Both the position numbers and the translations under genes were made by a program. The notes under the pieces were generated by a model. The model had not been told where the DNA came from. It worked only from the letters and a program-made list of their open reading frames with translations, and made no database searches. From Codonopsis lanceolata (lineage: Eukaryota > Streptophyta > Magnoliopsida > Asterales > Campanulaceae), in NCBI GenBank assembly GCA_013146195.2, contig CM028377.1, positions 25,621,817 to 25,685,816 of the forward strand: 64,000 nucleotides of DNA, given 5' to 3'. Positions 1-10,777 of this stretch are shown piece after piece; position 1 is the first letter of the stretch, and each line of letters starts with the position of its first letter.

Positions 1-1957
1 TCTAAAGCATCAGCAAATTTATTTATATCTTGTGGTAGATAATGAAACGAGATATCATCAAATTCTTTTGCTAAAGATATCAATCGAACGTGATATAGCT
101 GTAGTCGGGGATCTTGGGTTTTCCATTTCCCTTCGATCTAATTTATGATCAAAGCGGAATCACCAAAGACTTCCACATCTTTTGCTCCTCTTTAGAGAGC
201 CTCTTATAGACCAACAATGCAAGCTTCATATTCAGTAGTATTAATTATTTGAGCATTCAAACTCTATCTTATAGCTAAAGGAGTATGAGAGTCTACTGGA
301 TCAATTAGCAGGATTCCTATGTCGAAACCTTTTTTGTTGGTAGCCCCCTCAAAGAACATTTGCCATTTGGTGCCATGATCTGTAATTTCTAGGGCACCCT
401 CGTCTGGGAAACTTGGCTCTGATGCATCTTCTGATTCTAAAGTAAACCAGCTAAATGGTCTGCGATCACACTTCCTTTGATAGATTTGAGTGTGGCGTAG
501 GTGATGTCAAATTCGTTGAGTAGAAATGACCATTTAGCTAATCGGTTGGAGAGTTATGGCTTGCCGAAGATGTATTTCATGGGGTCCACTCTGGAGATGA
601 CTTTGATGGACCGGGCTTGCAAGTAGGTCTTGAGCCTCTGTGTTGCCTAGACTAAACCAATGCAGCTTTTTTCTAAGGCTGAGTAATTTAGCTCACTTCC
701 TTGTAGCTTCCTACTTATGAAGTAGATGACATTTTCGATGTAGGAATTTTCTTTTTCTTATGCAAGCATAGTCCTTACTGCAGTGTATGTGACAGTTAGG
801 TATAGGAGGAGAGGTTTATGAGTATGAGGAGGAGCTAGCACTAGTGGGCTAACAAGGTAATCTTTGACTTTTTCGAAGGCTAGTTGGCATTCTTCGTCCC
901 AGACTCGGTCAGTGTCTTTTTTCAGGAGCTTGAATAACGGCTCACACATGGATGTCAACTGCCTGATGAACGACTGATATACTGCAATCGGCCCAGGAAA
1001 CCCTTAACCTCTGTTGGGGTTTTTGGCTGCGGCATGTCTATGATGGCTTTCACTTTAGCAGGTTCTATTTCAATGCCCTGCTCGGTTACTATGAACCCTA
1101 TGACTTTGCCCTTGGTAACTCCGAATGTGCATTTGGTCGAGTTGAGCTTCATTTGATGTTTTCTTAACCTTTCGAAGAATTTTCGAAGCTCTTTGACATG
1201 AACACCATTTGTGTCTTCAGAATGCACAATCATATCATCCACGTATACTTCGACTTCTTTATGTATCATATCATGGAAGAGAGTAGTGGCAGCTCTTTGG
1301 TATGTAGCCCAAGCATTTTTTAATCCAAATGGCATGACAGTATAGCAATAAGTTCCCCAGGGGGTGATGAATGAAGTTTTTTCCAAGTCTTCTGATGCCA
1401 TTTTGATTTGGTTGTACCCCAACATGTCGTCTACAAAGGATCTTATTTTTTGAGAGGCCACAGCATCTACCACAATATCGGGTAGAGGGAAGTCATCTTT
1501 AGGCGATGCTTTGTTGAGGTCGCGAAAGTCTATACAGATCTAAACCTTTCCATTAGGTTTCGGTACGGTCACTATGTTTGATAGCCAAATTGGGTACTCA
1601 ACTACCTGGATAAACTTGACGTACATCTGTTTCATGATTTCTTCCTTCACTTTTAGTGACCATTCTGGTTTGATTATGCGGAGTTTCTGCTTAACTGGCC
1701 TAGCATCGAGGTATGTCGGAATTCGGTGCTCTACAATTGCTGGATCCAACCCAGGTATGTCTTCGTAAGACCATGCGAAGACATTTGTAAACTCTCTGAG
1801 TAGATTGATCAATGCTGCCCTTTCTGACCCTTGCAGATAACAGCCAATTCTGACCTCTCTGATCTCACTATTCAACCTCAGATTGATAACGGACAAGTTT
1901 TCTTCGGCCCACGTCTGTGTTTTTCGGTTGTAGATGACTTACCGAGCTCGAGTAGGT
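1..1957 (-). pseudogene. Tat-lineage Ty3/gypsy RT and RNase H fragment (copy G1)
   Basis: On the minus strand this encodes the polymerase of a gypsy retrotransposon, which copies element RNA into DNA in cytoplasmic particles. The RT N-terminal part is at 1540-1896, the palm with the YVDDM active-site box at 955-1473, and the connection/RNase H start at 758-958. From about 1 to 300 there is a second RNase H-like segment with a TTEYEACI motif; dual RNase H is a Tat-lineage trait. Reading frames are broken between these blocks. The piece runs off the left edge of the window. Its RT half is about 93 percent identical by eye to 26808-27319, so both are copies of one family. Confidence 0.9.
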
Positions 1958-2266
1958 AGTGCAGGGTTTTAGTAAGTTTAATTATCACATAATTATCTAC
2001 TTTGGTGCATTTTATAATTGGCTGGACAATACTTTATTGACTTTTTTCTTAATTATATGGTACTAAATAATACAAATATTAATATTATAATAAATTTTAC
2101 TAGGTTACGTTGACTATTTTATAGTATTAAAATGTTATGTTGACGAAATGCTATAATCGTAAAACCTAGAATTATTAATATTTGGGAATTAATTTTACAT
2201 TGGTATGTTTGACTAGTCAATGTTTTGTTTTATTTTAAAATAATACATTAGTTTACTAACAAATGC
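1958..2266. mobile_element. Truncated copy of the TGTAACACCC solo-LTR insertion
   Basis: This stretch aligns with the first 300 or so bases of the solo-LTR-like element at 27325-29232, including the shared run GTTTAATTATCACATAATTA. It starts at the same point of the host gypsy pol as in element B. A few bases at the junction (the TAAC of the target site and part of TGTAACACCC) are lost or altered here. It is cut on the right by the assembly gap. Confidence 0.8.
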
Positions 2267-2366
2267 NNNNNNNNNNNNNNNNNNNNNNNNNNNNNNNNNN
2301 NNNNNNNNNNNNNNNNNNNNNNNNNNNNNNNNNNNNNNNNNNNNNNNNNNNNNNNNNNNNNNNNNN
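2267..2366. other. Assembly gap (100 N)
   Basis: Exactly 100 ambiguous bases, the usual placeholder for a gap of unknown size. The flanks do not belong together: gypsy pol with a truncated LTR on the left, the interior of a copia pol on the right. The 5' half of the SIRE element and the left half of the 3' LTR of element A are presumably missing here. Confidence 0.97.
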
Positions 2367-4017
2367 TCGGTTTGATCGGGGAACTTGATATTCAAGCAAA
2401 ATTCGAAAACATCCTTCCTCTCGGATCATAGGTAATGTTCGGGATGGTGTATCAACTAGAAGGAAAGGTAAGGTGGATTACAAAAACTTGCATGCATGTC
2501 ACATTAGAATTTGATGAAATTCATGCATCTTGTTTTTTTTCCACCATTGAACCCAAAAATGTGCAGGCTCTTAAGGATGAATGTTGGATAAATGCCATGC
2601 AAGAAGAACTAGATCAATTTACTAAAAATGATGTTTGGTATCTTGTTCCTAGACCCACTTAAGTAAATGTTATTGGAACTAAATGGATTTTCAAAACAAA
2701 ACAAATGAAGTGGGAGATAATAAGAAATAAAGCTAGACTTGTGGCTCAAGGGTATACAGGTTGAGGGTGGATTTTGATGAAACCTTTGCTCCATAGCTTG
2801 TATTGAGTTCATTAATCTCTGCTTGCCATTGCATGTTTTCTTGATATAACTCTTCAACAAATGGATGTGAAGAGTGCTTTCTTAAATGGCATCCTTGAAG
2901 AAGAAGTTTTTGTTGAAGCAACCAAAGGGTTTGAGGACCCCCATAAACCCGATCATGTGTTTAAGCTAAAAAGGCCTTGTATGGTCTCAAACAAGCTCCT
3001 AGAGCTTGGTATGGGAGACTTACAGACCATCTTTTGAAAAGTGGGTTTAGAAGGGGGAGAGGTGGATAAAACTCTTTTTATTCAAAATCAAGACAAACAC
3101 ATTTTGAAGCACAAATTTATGTTGATGACAGTTATGTTGTTGATGATAATTGTGTTTGGATCCACCTCTAAGTCCTTGGAAAAAGAATTTGTTAATTGCA
3201 TGACTTCCACTTTTGAGATGAGTATGGTTGGGGAGTTGACCTATTTTTTAGGAATTCAGATTAAACAATCACATGAAAGGATGTTCATATCTCAAGCCAA
3301 GTATGCTCTTAACTTGGTGAAGAAATTCAATCTTGAGAATGGAAAACAAAAGAAAACCCCTATGGGTACATCCATAAACTCAATAAAGATGAAAAATAAA
3401 GAAAGTGTTGACCATACTTTATATAGGAGTATGATTGGAAGTCATTTGTATTTAAGCGCCACCCGATCGACATCATGTATAGTGTGTGTTTGTGTGCTAG
3501 GTATCAAGCAAATCCCAAAGTCTCTCACTTGAAAGCAGTGAAAAGAATAATTCGATATGTTGGTGAGACTTGTGGCATGGGTTTGTGGTATACTAAACAC
3601 ACAAACACCAATCTTGTTGGGTTTAGTGATTTTGATTTGGTTTGGTAGTGTAGATGATATAAGAAGCACCTCGGTGGATGTTTTTATTTGGGAAATAACT
3701 TGATTTCATGGTTTAGTAAGAAACAAAATTGTGTTGCCCTATCAACATTGAATCAGTATATAGGCTGCGGGTAGTGGATGTACACAACTTTTGTGGATGA
3801 AACAAATGATCAAGGATTATGGTTTACACAAATATTAACCATGTATTGTGACAACACAAGTGCCATAAGTATAGCTAAAAATTATGTTCAACACTCTAGA
3901 ACTAAGCACATAGACATAAGACACCATTTTATTAGAGATTTGGTTGAACAAGGCATTGTTTGCATTGAACATGTGGGAGCAGAAAATCAAGCTGGGATAT
4001 TTTCACAAAGAGTCTAG
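2367..4017 (+). pseudogene. SIRE-type Ty1/copia RT and RNase H remnant
   Basis: Coding for a copia reverse transcriptase and RNase H is recognisable in several frames. RT start with ECWINAMQEELDQF is at 2570-2620. The QMDVKSAFLNGILEEEVF block, with the first catalytic aspartate, is at about 2850-2910. The FELTYFLGIQ-like block is at 3230-3260. The RNase H end, with YCDNTSAISIAKN and SRTKHIDIRHHFIRDLVEQ, is at 3840-3960. Stops and frameshifts separate the blocks, and the YVDD box has decayed in the frame shown near 3120-3150. Gag, protease and integrase are absent and probably lie in the gap. An envelope-like ORF follows on the same strand, as expected for SIRE. Confidence 0.88.
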
Positions 4018-5382
4018 ATTTTGAGATTCATAAATCTTAGGAAATCTCTCGGTATGTGTGCCATGTAACCCCTCACTTCTTATAAATAAAAATAAAAAAA
4101 ATTAGGCATTTTGCATTGTATTTTAGGGGGGCACACTAGTTTCACTCTTTATGTTTTAGTACCTTTGTTTGTTGATATGGATATGCATTCAATATGTATT
4201 GTGATTTTCTTGTACTGATTCTCCTCACCATCTCCCTAAAAGGTGTATTGAAATTAAAAATCTTTAGACCACAAAGGAAAGAGCTACCTTTTGAAATTTT
4301 TGGGATCTTTGCAATTTGTCAAAGTACTATGGAGCTTAGGCTTTCATGGGTTGATCTTGAGTAAATTGACTCCCTTTAATTGACAAAGTGTGAAAGCTAC
4401 CTAACGAAAAAGAGCTACCTATGGACAAGGTTGTGGCATCTTTCTTTTGGAACTGTGAATCCTCGGATTTCATGGGTTGATCAATAAGTTAAGTTGCTAC
4501 CCTTGGTAAATAGTGTGAAAGGTTCCTAGTGGTTTGTGTTGAATATGCTTGAAATAAAGTAAAGCTATTCTCATAGGGAAATAAAGTACCTATGGTATTT
4601 ATGGGAGTTTTTGTGCTGGTTTGGTGAAGAAAAGATGAGAATTTGTACATAAAATCACAATTTTGGCGAATGTGTCTTCCAATGCAGCTACATTGGGAAC
4701 TACATTCAGATGATCTAGACATATCACATGTGTGTGCTTGCATTGTTTCTCTTGTTTTTCTGCACATGTTAGGCATATTTTCTAGGACATAGTGTTTGTT
4801 GATCTTATCAACCCCTTAATATTTCTATTTTCATATGCAAATTAGTGCAATTTATATTCTCTTGTTCTCCAAGTTGATATTTTATGTGGTTGTCTAATCT
4901 ATGTGTTCATCATGAGGCTCTGAATTGGTTTATGGTTACTGTCCTTGGCAGATTTGTGTAGTTGCAATTTTGGTTAATAAAGTATTGTGCATTCTCAAAA
5001 AATTTGATCTATTTTGTAAAATTCAAATTTTGAAATCTGGAATTAGTAGTTATTTTCTCATTAAATCCTCCACCTATTTCGCATGCCAATAACAACATAT
5101 TTTTATCACTTCTCTATTAGTGGTTAATATTTGATTTTTTATCTAAAGTTTGAATTTTGATTTTGTTGATTAGGTCTCCTCACATGCCATCTAATTAATG
5201 TAGTTAACGTCTAATTGTTATTAGTGGAGTATTAGTGCTATGTTTTTTAGGAAGAAAGAAACACTTCTCCCATAAGCTTCTCTCCTTCAAAATCCGACAG
5301 ACAAAGTGACGGGCAGACCTTCTCTCTTTCACAATCCTTCCTCTTTCATCATCTCTGTTTCGTTCCTCATCTAAATTTCTCC
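4018..5382 (+). other. Non-coding SIRE interval between pol and the envelope-like ORF
   Basis: No convincing ORF. Two imperfect tandem copies of a unit of about 140 bp lie at about 4265-4545; each has an AAAGAGCTACC start and a CATGGGTTGATC middle. The same pair recurs in the second SIRE element at about 40805-41070, so it belongs to the family. A hairpin-like motif with repeated CTACATT is at 4681-4708. Confidence 0.7.
4681..4708 (+). repeat. SIRE GCTACATT hairpin motif
   Basis: AATGCAGCTACATTGGG is followed by AACTACATT. With the preceding bases, CCAATG pairs with CATTGG across a short loop. This is one of about a dozen copies of the same motif in the two SIRE elements. Confidence 0.6.
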
Positions 5383-7358
5383 ATGGCATCTTCCTCATCT
5401 GCACATGAATCCCCAACAGTCAATCCAACCTCTGATGTAGCTTCCGATGAAGCTACATCAAGCCTCTATCTCACTGAAAATCCTCATACAACTATTGTCA
5501 TAGCCCGGCATTACGGAACCTCGACCAATTCCTGCCATTGATGTGGAGATTTATCAGGGCTACCCCAAATCGGTAACCCTAGCACCAGAAAATCAAAACG
5601 GTTAAGAGGGATTCCCTCAAATTATGAAGATCTGAGTGAAGCAGATGTTCTCGCTGCTAAGAAACACAAAGTTATTCCAGGAATTTTTGAAGAACCTGTG
5701 GACATTGAAAGTGATCCTGAGGATGAAGATTTTGTTCCGACAACAGGTCCAACCCCAGTGGTTCAAGAACCAGCCTATCAATCTGCCTCTCCCATAATTG
5801 CTCCCGTTGAAGAGGAATCCAAAGATGATGACTATCCTATACCATCACCTCGAGTTGTGTTTCCTCCAGACTCCTCTGTTCAAGCTCAAGGGTCATCTGC
5901 CTCTAAGGAAAATTCTCCTTCGGCGTCCATAAATTTCTCTGATGAAGACAACACCTTGGCTGACTATCTGGTCAAATTGAAGAACGTGAATTCTTCCAAG
6001 TCTGCTCCATCCCCACAGCCTCCGGCAGAAGACATGCCCCGTCCATCTAGTTCATCAGAATTCGATGACAGCTCCGATAAAAAAAATTGAAAGCAAAGAA
6101 GCGTCCCCTGAAGAGAGTGAGGACACAGAGGAGGTTCCTGTTCGCATCACAAGAAGCCGTGTGTCTTCGGCCAATGTAGCTACATCCAAACGTTCTAAGG
6201 CATCTGCTTCTGCTGTTGGTACTCCCTTTTCATTTAAATTTGTGTCCAAAGATGCTTTTGTCCGTCATAATACATCTGTAAAATTGTTGATGAACGCATT
6301 ATTCCATCTGCTGAGTTGAATGCACAAAACCTCACTCCATTTTTCTCTGATAGAGGTTTGCTAGGAACACTTTCTTCAGCTTCCCCTTATTTTCGTGATC
6401 TTATATACGAATTTTATGCCAACATTGAAAAACGAATTTGTTCACCTTCTGATGCCCGATTTGAAAAAGTTTTTGTAAGAGGCAAATGGTATGATTTTTC
6501 TTCTTCTGTCATAAATACCATGATGAACACTCCTGCTTCTGGCCCCTTTGAAATGAATTCTGATTTGAACATGTGTGTTTTTGAGCTTACTGGTGGCACC
6601 TTGTCTAAATGGCCTGCCAAAGGCACATCTATTAGCACTTCACAACTGTCATCTCTCTATGCTTTCATGCATAAAGTTTGTTGTGCAAACTGGTCACCCA
6701 CCACAAACTCTAACACCCTTACTGAAGAACATGCTAGGGTGCTTTATCAGATTGGGACAAATAAGCCATTTGATTTTGGATACTTTGTTTTCAGAAAAAT
6801 CTCCTCTTTGGCTGAATCTGAAGGAGATAAGAGGTCTTTAATTTTCCCTTCCTTGATCTATAAAATCTTAGTTTCCCAAGGCTATTCCCCTCCTGCTTCA
6901 ACTAGGCTGTCTCCAATTCTTGAACCTCTCCATATCTCAGCAAAATTGTTAAGAGGAGATAGGCTTGTGAATCTTCCTCTTATACATCCATATGCACCTG
7001 TGTCATCTGTTCCTGGTTCATCTCTACCATCTTCCTCCACTACTGTCAATGCTACTCACAATGTAGCTACATACCATTTCTCGCACACCCACTTGCACCA
7101 ATTTACGTGGCTTTGTTTCGAACGACTAGCCATGGTGAAACTCTCGCTTGGAAATCCGGCTACTGAGACTACACTTCTTACATCATCATTAGGCGCTAAG
7201 TATATTGCTGGTGGCCATACATTTTGGCCAAATAGGGGGTGATGCAAGTGTTCCTGATGTTCCTGATGCTGTTGTTCCCTCTGCTGCACATGACCCTGAA
7301 TATGTTGAAGCTGAAGCTGAACCAGAAGCTATTCGATCGCTTAAGCCGATTCTATAAA
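5383..7358 (+). pseudogene. SIRE envelope-like / plant-transposon-domain ORF (broken)
   Basis: This is the extra ORF that follows pol in SIRE elements. The likely start is 5383 (MASSSSAHESPTVNP). The first 270 or so residues are low-complexity, rich in S, P, D and E, as in related ORFs. The folded part, about 6316-7060, has YEFYANIEKRI, FVRGKWYDFSSSVINTMM and a long helical-looking stretch. That matches the putative plant transposon protein domain often found in these ORFs. It is broken by a TGA at 5539 and by frameshifts in the A-run near 6082, near 6285 and near 7070; the last frame ends with TAA at 7356-7358. I see no signal peptide or membrane helix, so an envelope role is not supported by this copy. 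It lies 1.4 kb after pol and 300 bases before the 3' LTR. Confidence 0.75.
5431..5460 (+). repeat. Perfect 10-bp hairpin in the envelope-like ORF (SIRE motif)
   Basis: GATGTAGCTT at 5434-5443 pairs perfectly with AAGCTACATC at 5450-5459 around the loop CCGATG. It lies in the coding sequence and gives VASDEATS in the protein. The same stem appears in the SIRE LTRs. Confidence 0.8.
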
Positions 7359-7666
7359 CGTGGTTCTTAAAAATACGTGGTTGAATTATTATGTGGTTGG
7401 AAATTTGGGTTGTTGGTTGTTTTTAAACATTAACATTGCTCCATGATTCAGTTTGTAATTCTGGTCTGTAACTCCTAAACTATGATTGGTTGGTTATGCT
7501 TGGTTGATATGACTCTCATTGCATGTCCATTATGTATGATTAGTACACATGTTTAGGGGGTGATTGTTTGGATTATTCTCTCTAACCTTTGCAGGAAGTC
7601 ATATGTCTTGATTATGGAACACTTGGTTTGGATTTGACCAGAAATGCTCAACAAAGGGGGTGATTG
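7359..7666 (+). other. SIRE 3' untranslated segment with polypurine tract
   Basis: No ORF. Two similar purine-rich runs, TTAGGGGGTGATTG near 7553 and AAAGGGGGTGATTG at 7654-7667, are present. The second directly abuts the 3' LTR and is the likely plus-strand primer site. Confidence 0.7.
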
Positions 7667-8531
7667 TAAGGGTAAAATAGGCAAGGCCTATTTTTACTTG
7701 TTTTCCCCTTTCTTGGTCAAAATAATATTTTTGTTAAGTATGAGGTTTTTAGGAATTAATATCTTTCATTAGATTTAGTTTTGATATATTAGGTATCATA
7801 ATCTTTTATTAGATATTGATATACTCATTTTTGGAAACTAAATCTCTTTATAAATCCTTTGTCAAACGGGTTTGTAGCAATCTACATAATTATGGTAAGA
7901 AAATATGTACATATGGTAAGTTGTTAGATTTTCCTTCTTACTAATCCTTTTCCTTGTAGTAGTTGGTCTCTTTTGCGTGTTGTGTAGGACATCGCACAAC
8001 TATATATTGAGGAGCAAGGATACGGGTTTTGTGAGAGCTTTAGAGAGAGAACAAAAAGCCATACATCCGTGAGGAGATTCGAAGCAAGAGATTCAGCGTC
8101 TGAAGTTGTTCGCTGGTCAATGTTATAACATCGGCAATCACATTGAAAATATCTATTTGTCTTCCTGTTTTGTTTAAAGGAGGCTGATTTTGTTTCTTCC
8201 CACGTTTTTGTTTAACTTGTTTATGTGGGGTTTTTTGTTCTCCAAGATTCATTGTCTTGTGAGAATATTTTGTTAGTGATTTCACAAGTATTTTTGTGTA
8301 AAAACGATTATTCTTTTAGTGAAATTTTTGTGGCCTTGAGGCTAGGTCTACAAGTATTAACTTGTAGATTGTTTTTGGTATAACTTGAATTCTGTTTTTC
8401 TGTTTTTAAAATTATTCTTCCGCTGCTATTATTCTTTGTTGTCCATTGTGATTCCGAGTGTAGCTACAATCACAGCTACATTGGAAATCACTTTGGTTTC
8501 TCTCGAGAATCCTAGCTATTGTGTTCTTTCA
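7667..8531 (+). repeat. SIRE 3' LTR
   Basis: An LTR of 865 bp beginning TGTAAGGG and ending TTTCA. It is homologous to the paired LTRs at 36777-37542 and 41885-42744; all contain the run CTCCAAGA.TTGTTGTCTTGTGAG-like segment and the GTCTACAAG..T..TTGTAGA block. A TATA-like CTATATATTGAGGAG is near 8000. The LTR-end hairpin TGTAGCT/AGCTACA is at 8459-8480. To the right is ATTAC, which continues the LTR of element A exactly as in its intact copy at 25966. The SIRE element is therefore inserted in that gypsy LTR. Confidence 0.88.
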
Positions 8532-9290
8532 ATTACCTTTTAGAGCGCGGTGTGCTCGCTCTGTCCTTCAGGGAGAGGGGGTCTTTTTTCTTGTTGTGGT
8601 GTTGTTGTTGTTGTAATTTGGGCAGAGTGACTGCTTATTTCGGATGGTTTTGGCTCGTTCACTCGGGCAGAATGACGGCTTATTTGTGGTTGTTTTGGCC
8701 TTTTTGGTTGGGCAGAATAACGGCTTATTTTGTGTGTTTTTCGGCCTATTACTCGGGCAGAGTAACGGCATACTTTATGGTTTTGGGTTGGGAAGAAAGG
8801 TGAATACCTAACTAAAAGGCTAGGGATCACTTTTAACCGGTGGGTTTTTGTTTTGGCGGAGTTTGGACGGGGTTTCGAAGCTTTGTGGGCTAGACACTCC
8901 CTATCTCACTTCTTTCACTATATCAGCGTTATAAGAACGCGGAGGAAAATCTTCAGCGTTTCTTTGCAAGGATTTCTCCGTCTTCAGAAGTCAGCCCAGC
9001 ACTCTTATTTATAGGTGGGTAAGAGGACATATCCGGGATTAAAAATCCCTTCAGCGCGTTCAAAGATCTTGTACATTGTACAAAAGCTTGTTGGGCGCGG
9101 ACTTAAACCCCATGGCATGGGCGGCGCCAATGCACCCTTTTGGCCACGCCAAGGCACTATTCAGGTTTCAATTTGGCACTTTCACCCCTCGCATTTCTTG
9201 TTTTGCGCATCATGCTTTGCCTTTCCCATTTTTGACTCATGTAACTTGACATTTGTTAAGTTTAAGCGATATCACATGTTCTTGATATGA
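8532..9290 (-). repeat. Remnant of the 3' LTR of Tat element A
   Basis: Closely similar to 25966-26760, the 5' LTR of element A. Both start ATTACCTTTTAGAGC, carry the 45-bp internal repeats (8622-8780), the CTAAAAGGCTAGGGATCACT run and a minus-strand TATA box. The left half is lost to the SIRE insertion and the gap. Similarity fades at about 9285, before the expected TGTAGACACC end, so the outer 50 bases have diverged or were replaced. Confidence 0.85.
9006..9013 (-). promoter_or_regulatory. TATA box of the element A 3' LTR
   Basis: TATAAATA on the minus strand, at the place matching 26450-26457 and 35135-35142 in the other two LTRs. Conservation in three copies supports it as the core promoter. 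Confidence 0.7.
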
Positions 9291-9655
9291 GCCCCTCAAC
9301 ATGTGGGTAACCCGAGGCTTCTTGAGTAGCGAACATCGTTGATAAACAATAGACTCTCAATTTCGTTCAATTAAAATAGGAGAGAAATGAAACAAGTAAC
9401 AATTATAATGCAACAGTTTATCATGCTAACCAAACTCCATAGCCTAGACATATTTAGTCGGTTATAACATGCTATCACAGTTTTTAAGCAGATATGCAAA
9501 TTAAGTGCTCTGATGGTCGGATCTACTAATATAGGTTGCCTACGTATTCCTTAATAAAGGAAATCAGACCAAACGTAGTTCAGGCCAAAGCCTAAACTAC
9601 AACCAACGAGGATGTTATGTCCTTCGGGTCAAAAACCCGACTGAGAACACAACAG
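9291..9655 (-). other. Element A 3' non-coding segment next to the LTR
   Basis: No ORF. On the minus strand there is GAACTACGTTTGG followed by AAGGAATACGTAGGCAACC (about 9533-9585), a conserved-looking block that I recall from other plant Tat-type elements. Purine-rich GTTGAGGGGC at the LTR side could be the polypurine tract. Confidence 0.5.
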
Positions 9656-9985
9656 GAAAAAAGATTTTCATGTTTTTCGAAAAAGTCGTATTCAAGCGGA
9701 ACGGCCAGTTAAATCTGTATGAAGATTTTAAAGTTTTTCGGAAACCATATTCCAACTGGGCAAAACCTGTTATCGAAATATGTTAAGAGAAATTTTCAAA
9801 AATTGTGCTCGACCGGTCAATACCTTGTCGCCAAACACAATAAGAAAATTTTCAAATTTCCCGAAAACTGCACTCGACCGATCAAAATATGTCGCCGAGC
9901 ACGGCAAAAAAGATTTTTCTTTAAGTTTTTTCGAAAACTGTATAAGACCGATAAAATCTGTCGCCAAATACGGCAAAAAAGATTG
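9656..9985 (+). repeat. Tandem minisatellite of about 65 bp in the element A 3' region
   Basis: About five diverged direct copies. Each has AAGATTTT or AAAATTTT, then TTTTCGAAAA, then CTCGACCGATCAAA, then TGTCGCC..ACGGCAAAA. Copies begin near 9659, 9720, 9785, 9842 and 9907. The unit is not found elsewhere in the window. Its position, between the extra ORFs and the 3' LTR, is where Tat/Ogre elements are known to gain tandem repeats. Confidence 0.8.
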
Positions 9986-10777
9986 TTCTTTTTCCTTTCA
10001 TTTCTTCTCTCTCTATGTTTTTTTTTTCAATATTCCTTTTTTTTTTTCGATATTCCTCTTTTTTTGTGTTTTTGAAATATTCCTCTTTTTTTTTGTTTTT
10101 TTTGTTTTTTGTGTTTTTTTTAAAACAAAACTTGAAAAATATTTCTCTTTTATTTATTTGAAGTTAGGATGAGAATACATTACCTTTCTTACCTTTTATG
10201 TGCCTGGGTGGCTGCTGCGGGTTCAGCTGATGTTGACATTTCTGCCACTTTCGCTTCTTCAAGCTGGGGACTTCTCTCTTTTTTTTTCTTTTTCTTCTTT
10301 TCTTCTTTTTTCATTTTTTTTTTCTTTTCTTTTTCCTTTTTTTTAATTTCTTCTTTCTTTCTTTTTTTTCCTTTTTTTATTTCTTCTTTGCCGCCTGAAT
10401 TTTTTGGCTTTTCTGCTTATTTCGCGGCTGATCTGCTGGGGATATTACTTTTTCTTTTGTCCTCGGGTGGATGGCTATCAATTTTGGTTAACAAAATTAC
10501 TTTTGTTAACTCTTCGTTAAGCTTAGGGGCCATTTTGGAGTTTTTAGAACCTGGGGACTTAAGTGTCGCAACTTCAAACTTCGGAGGAAAGAAAAGGAAA
10601 AATCCCCTTTTTCCTCACCTTATTATTGACGGGAAGGTGGGAAAGGGAGCTACTGCTCCTTTCTTCCTCTTTCTTTCTTTCTTCCTTGCGACTCGCCATT
10701 CTTTGCTTTTCATTCTCTTCTCATTTTCGCTCATTTTCTTAATTTTCTTTCACCGACTCTAGTGTTTTATCTAGCAA
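9986..10777 (+). other. Pyrimidine-rich non-coding stretch before the PMD ORF
   Basis: Very T- and CT-rich between 9990 and 10400, which creates long phenylalanine- and leucine-rich ORFs with no protein-like signal. From about 10640 it is a CT-rich leader up to the ATG at 10778 and may be the promoter/5' UTR of the antisense PMD gene. I see no clear TATA box. Confidence 0.5.

Noticed and set aside
8519..8830. ORFs on both strands with repeated TAYF or FCP motifs
   Set aside because: They are translations of the 45-bp LTR minisatellite and recur in the other LTRs without conservation of the frame.
10169..10762. Plus-strand ORF of 197 codons rich in F, L and S
   Set aside because: Caused by T- and CT-rich low-complexity sequence; no domain or membrane-protein pattern beyond composition.
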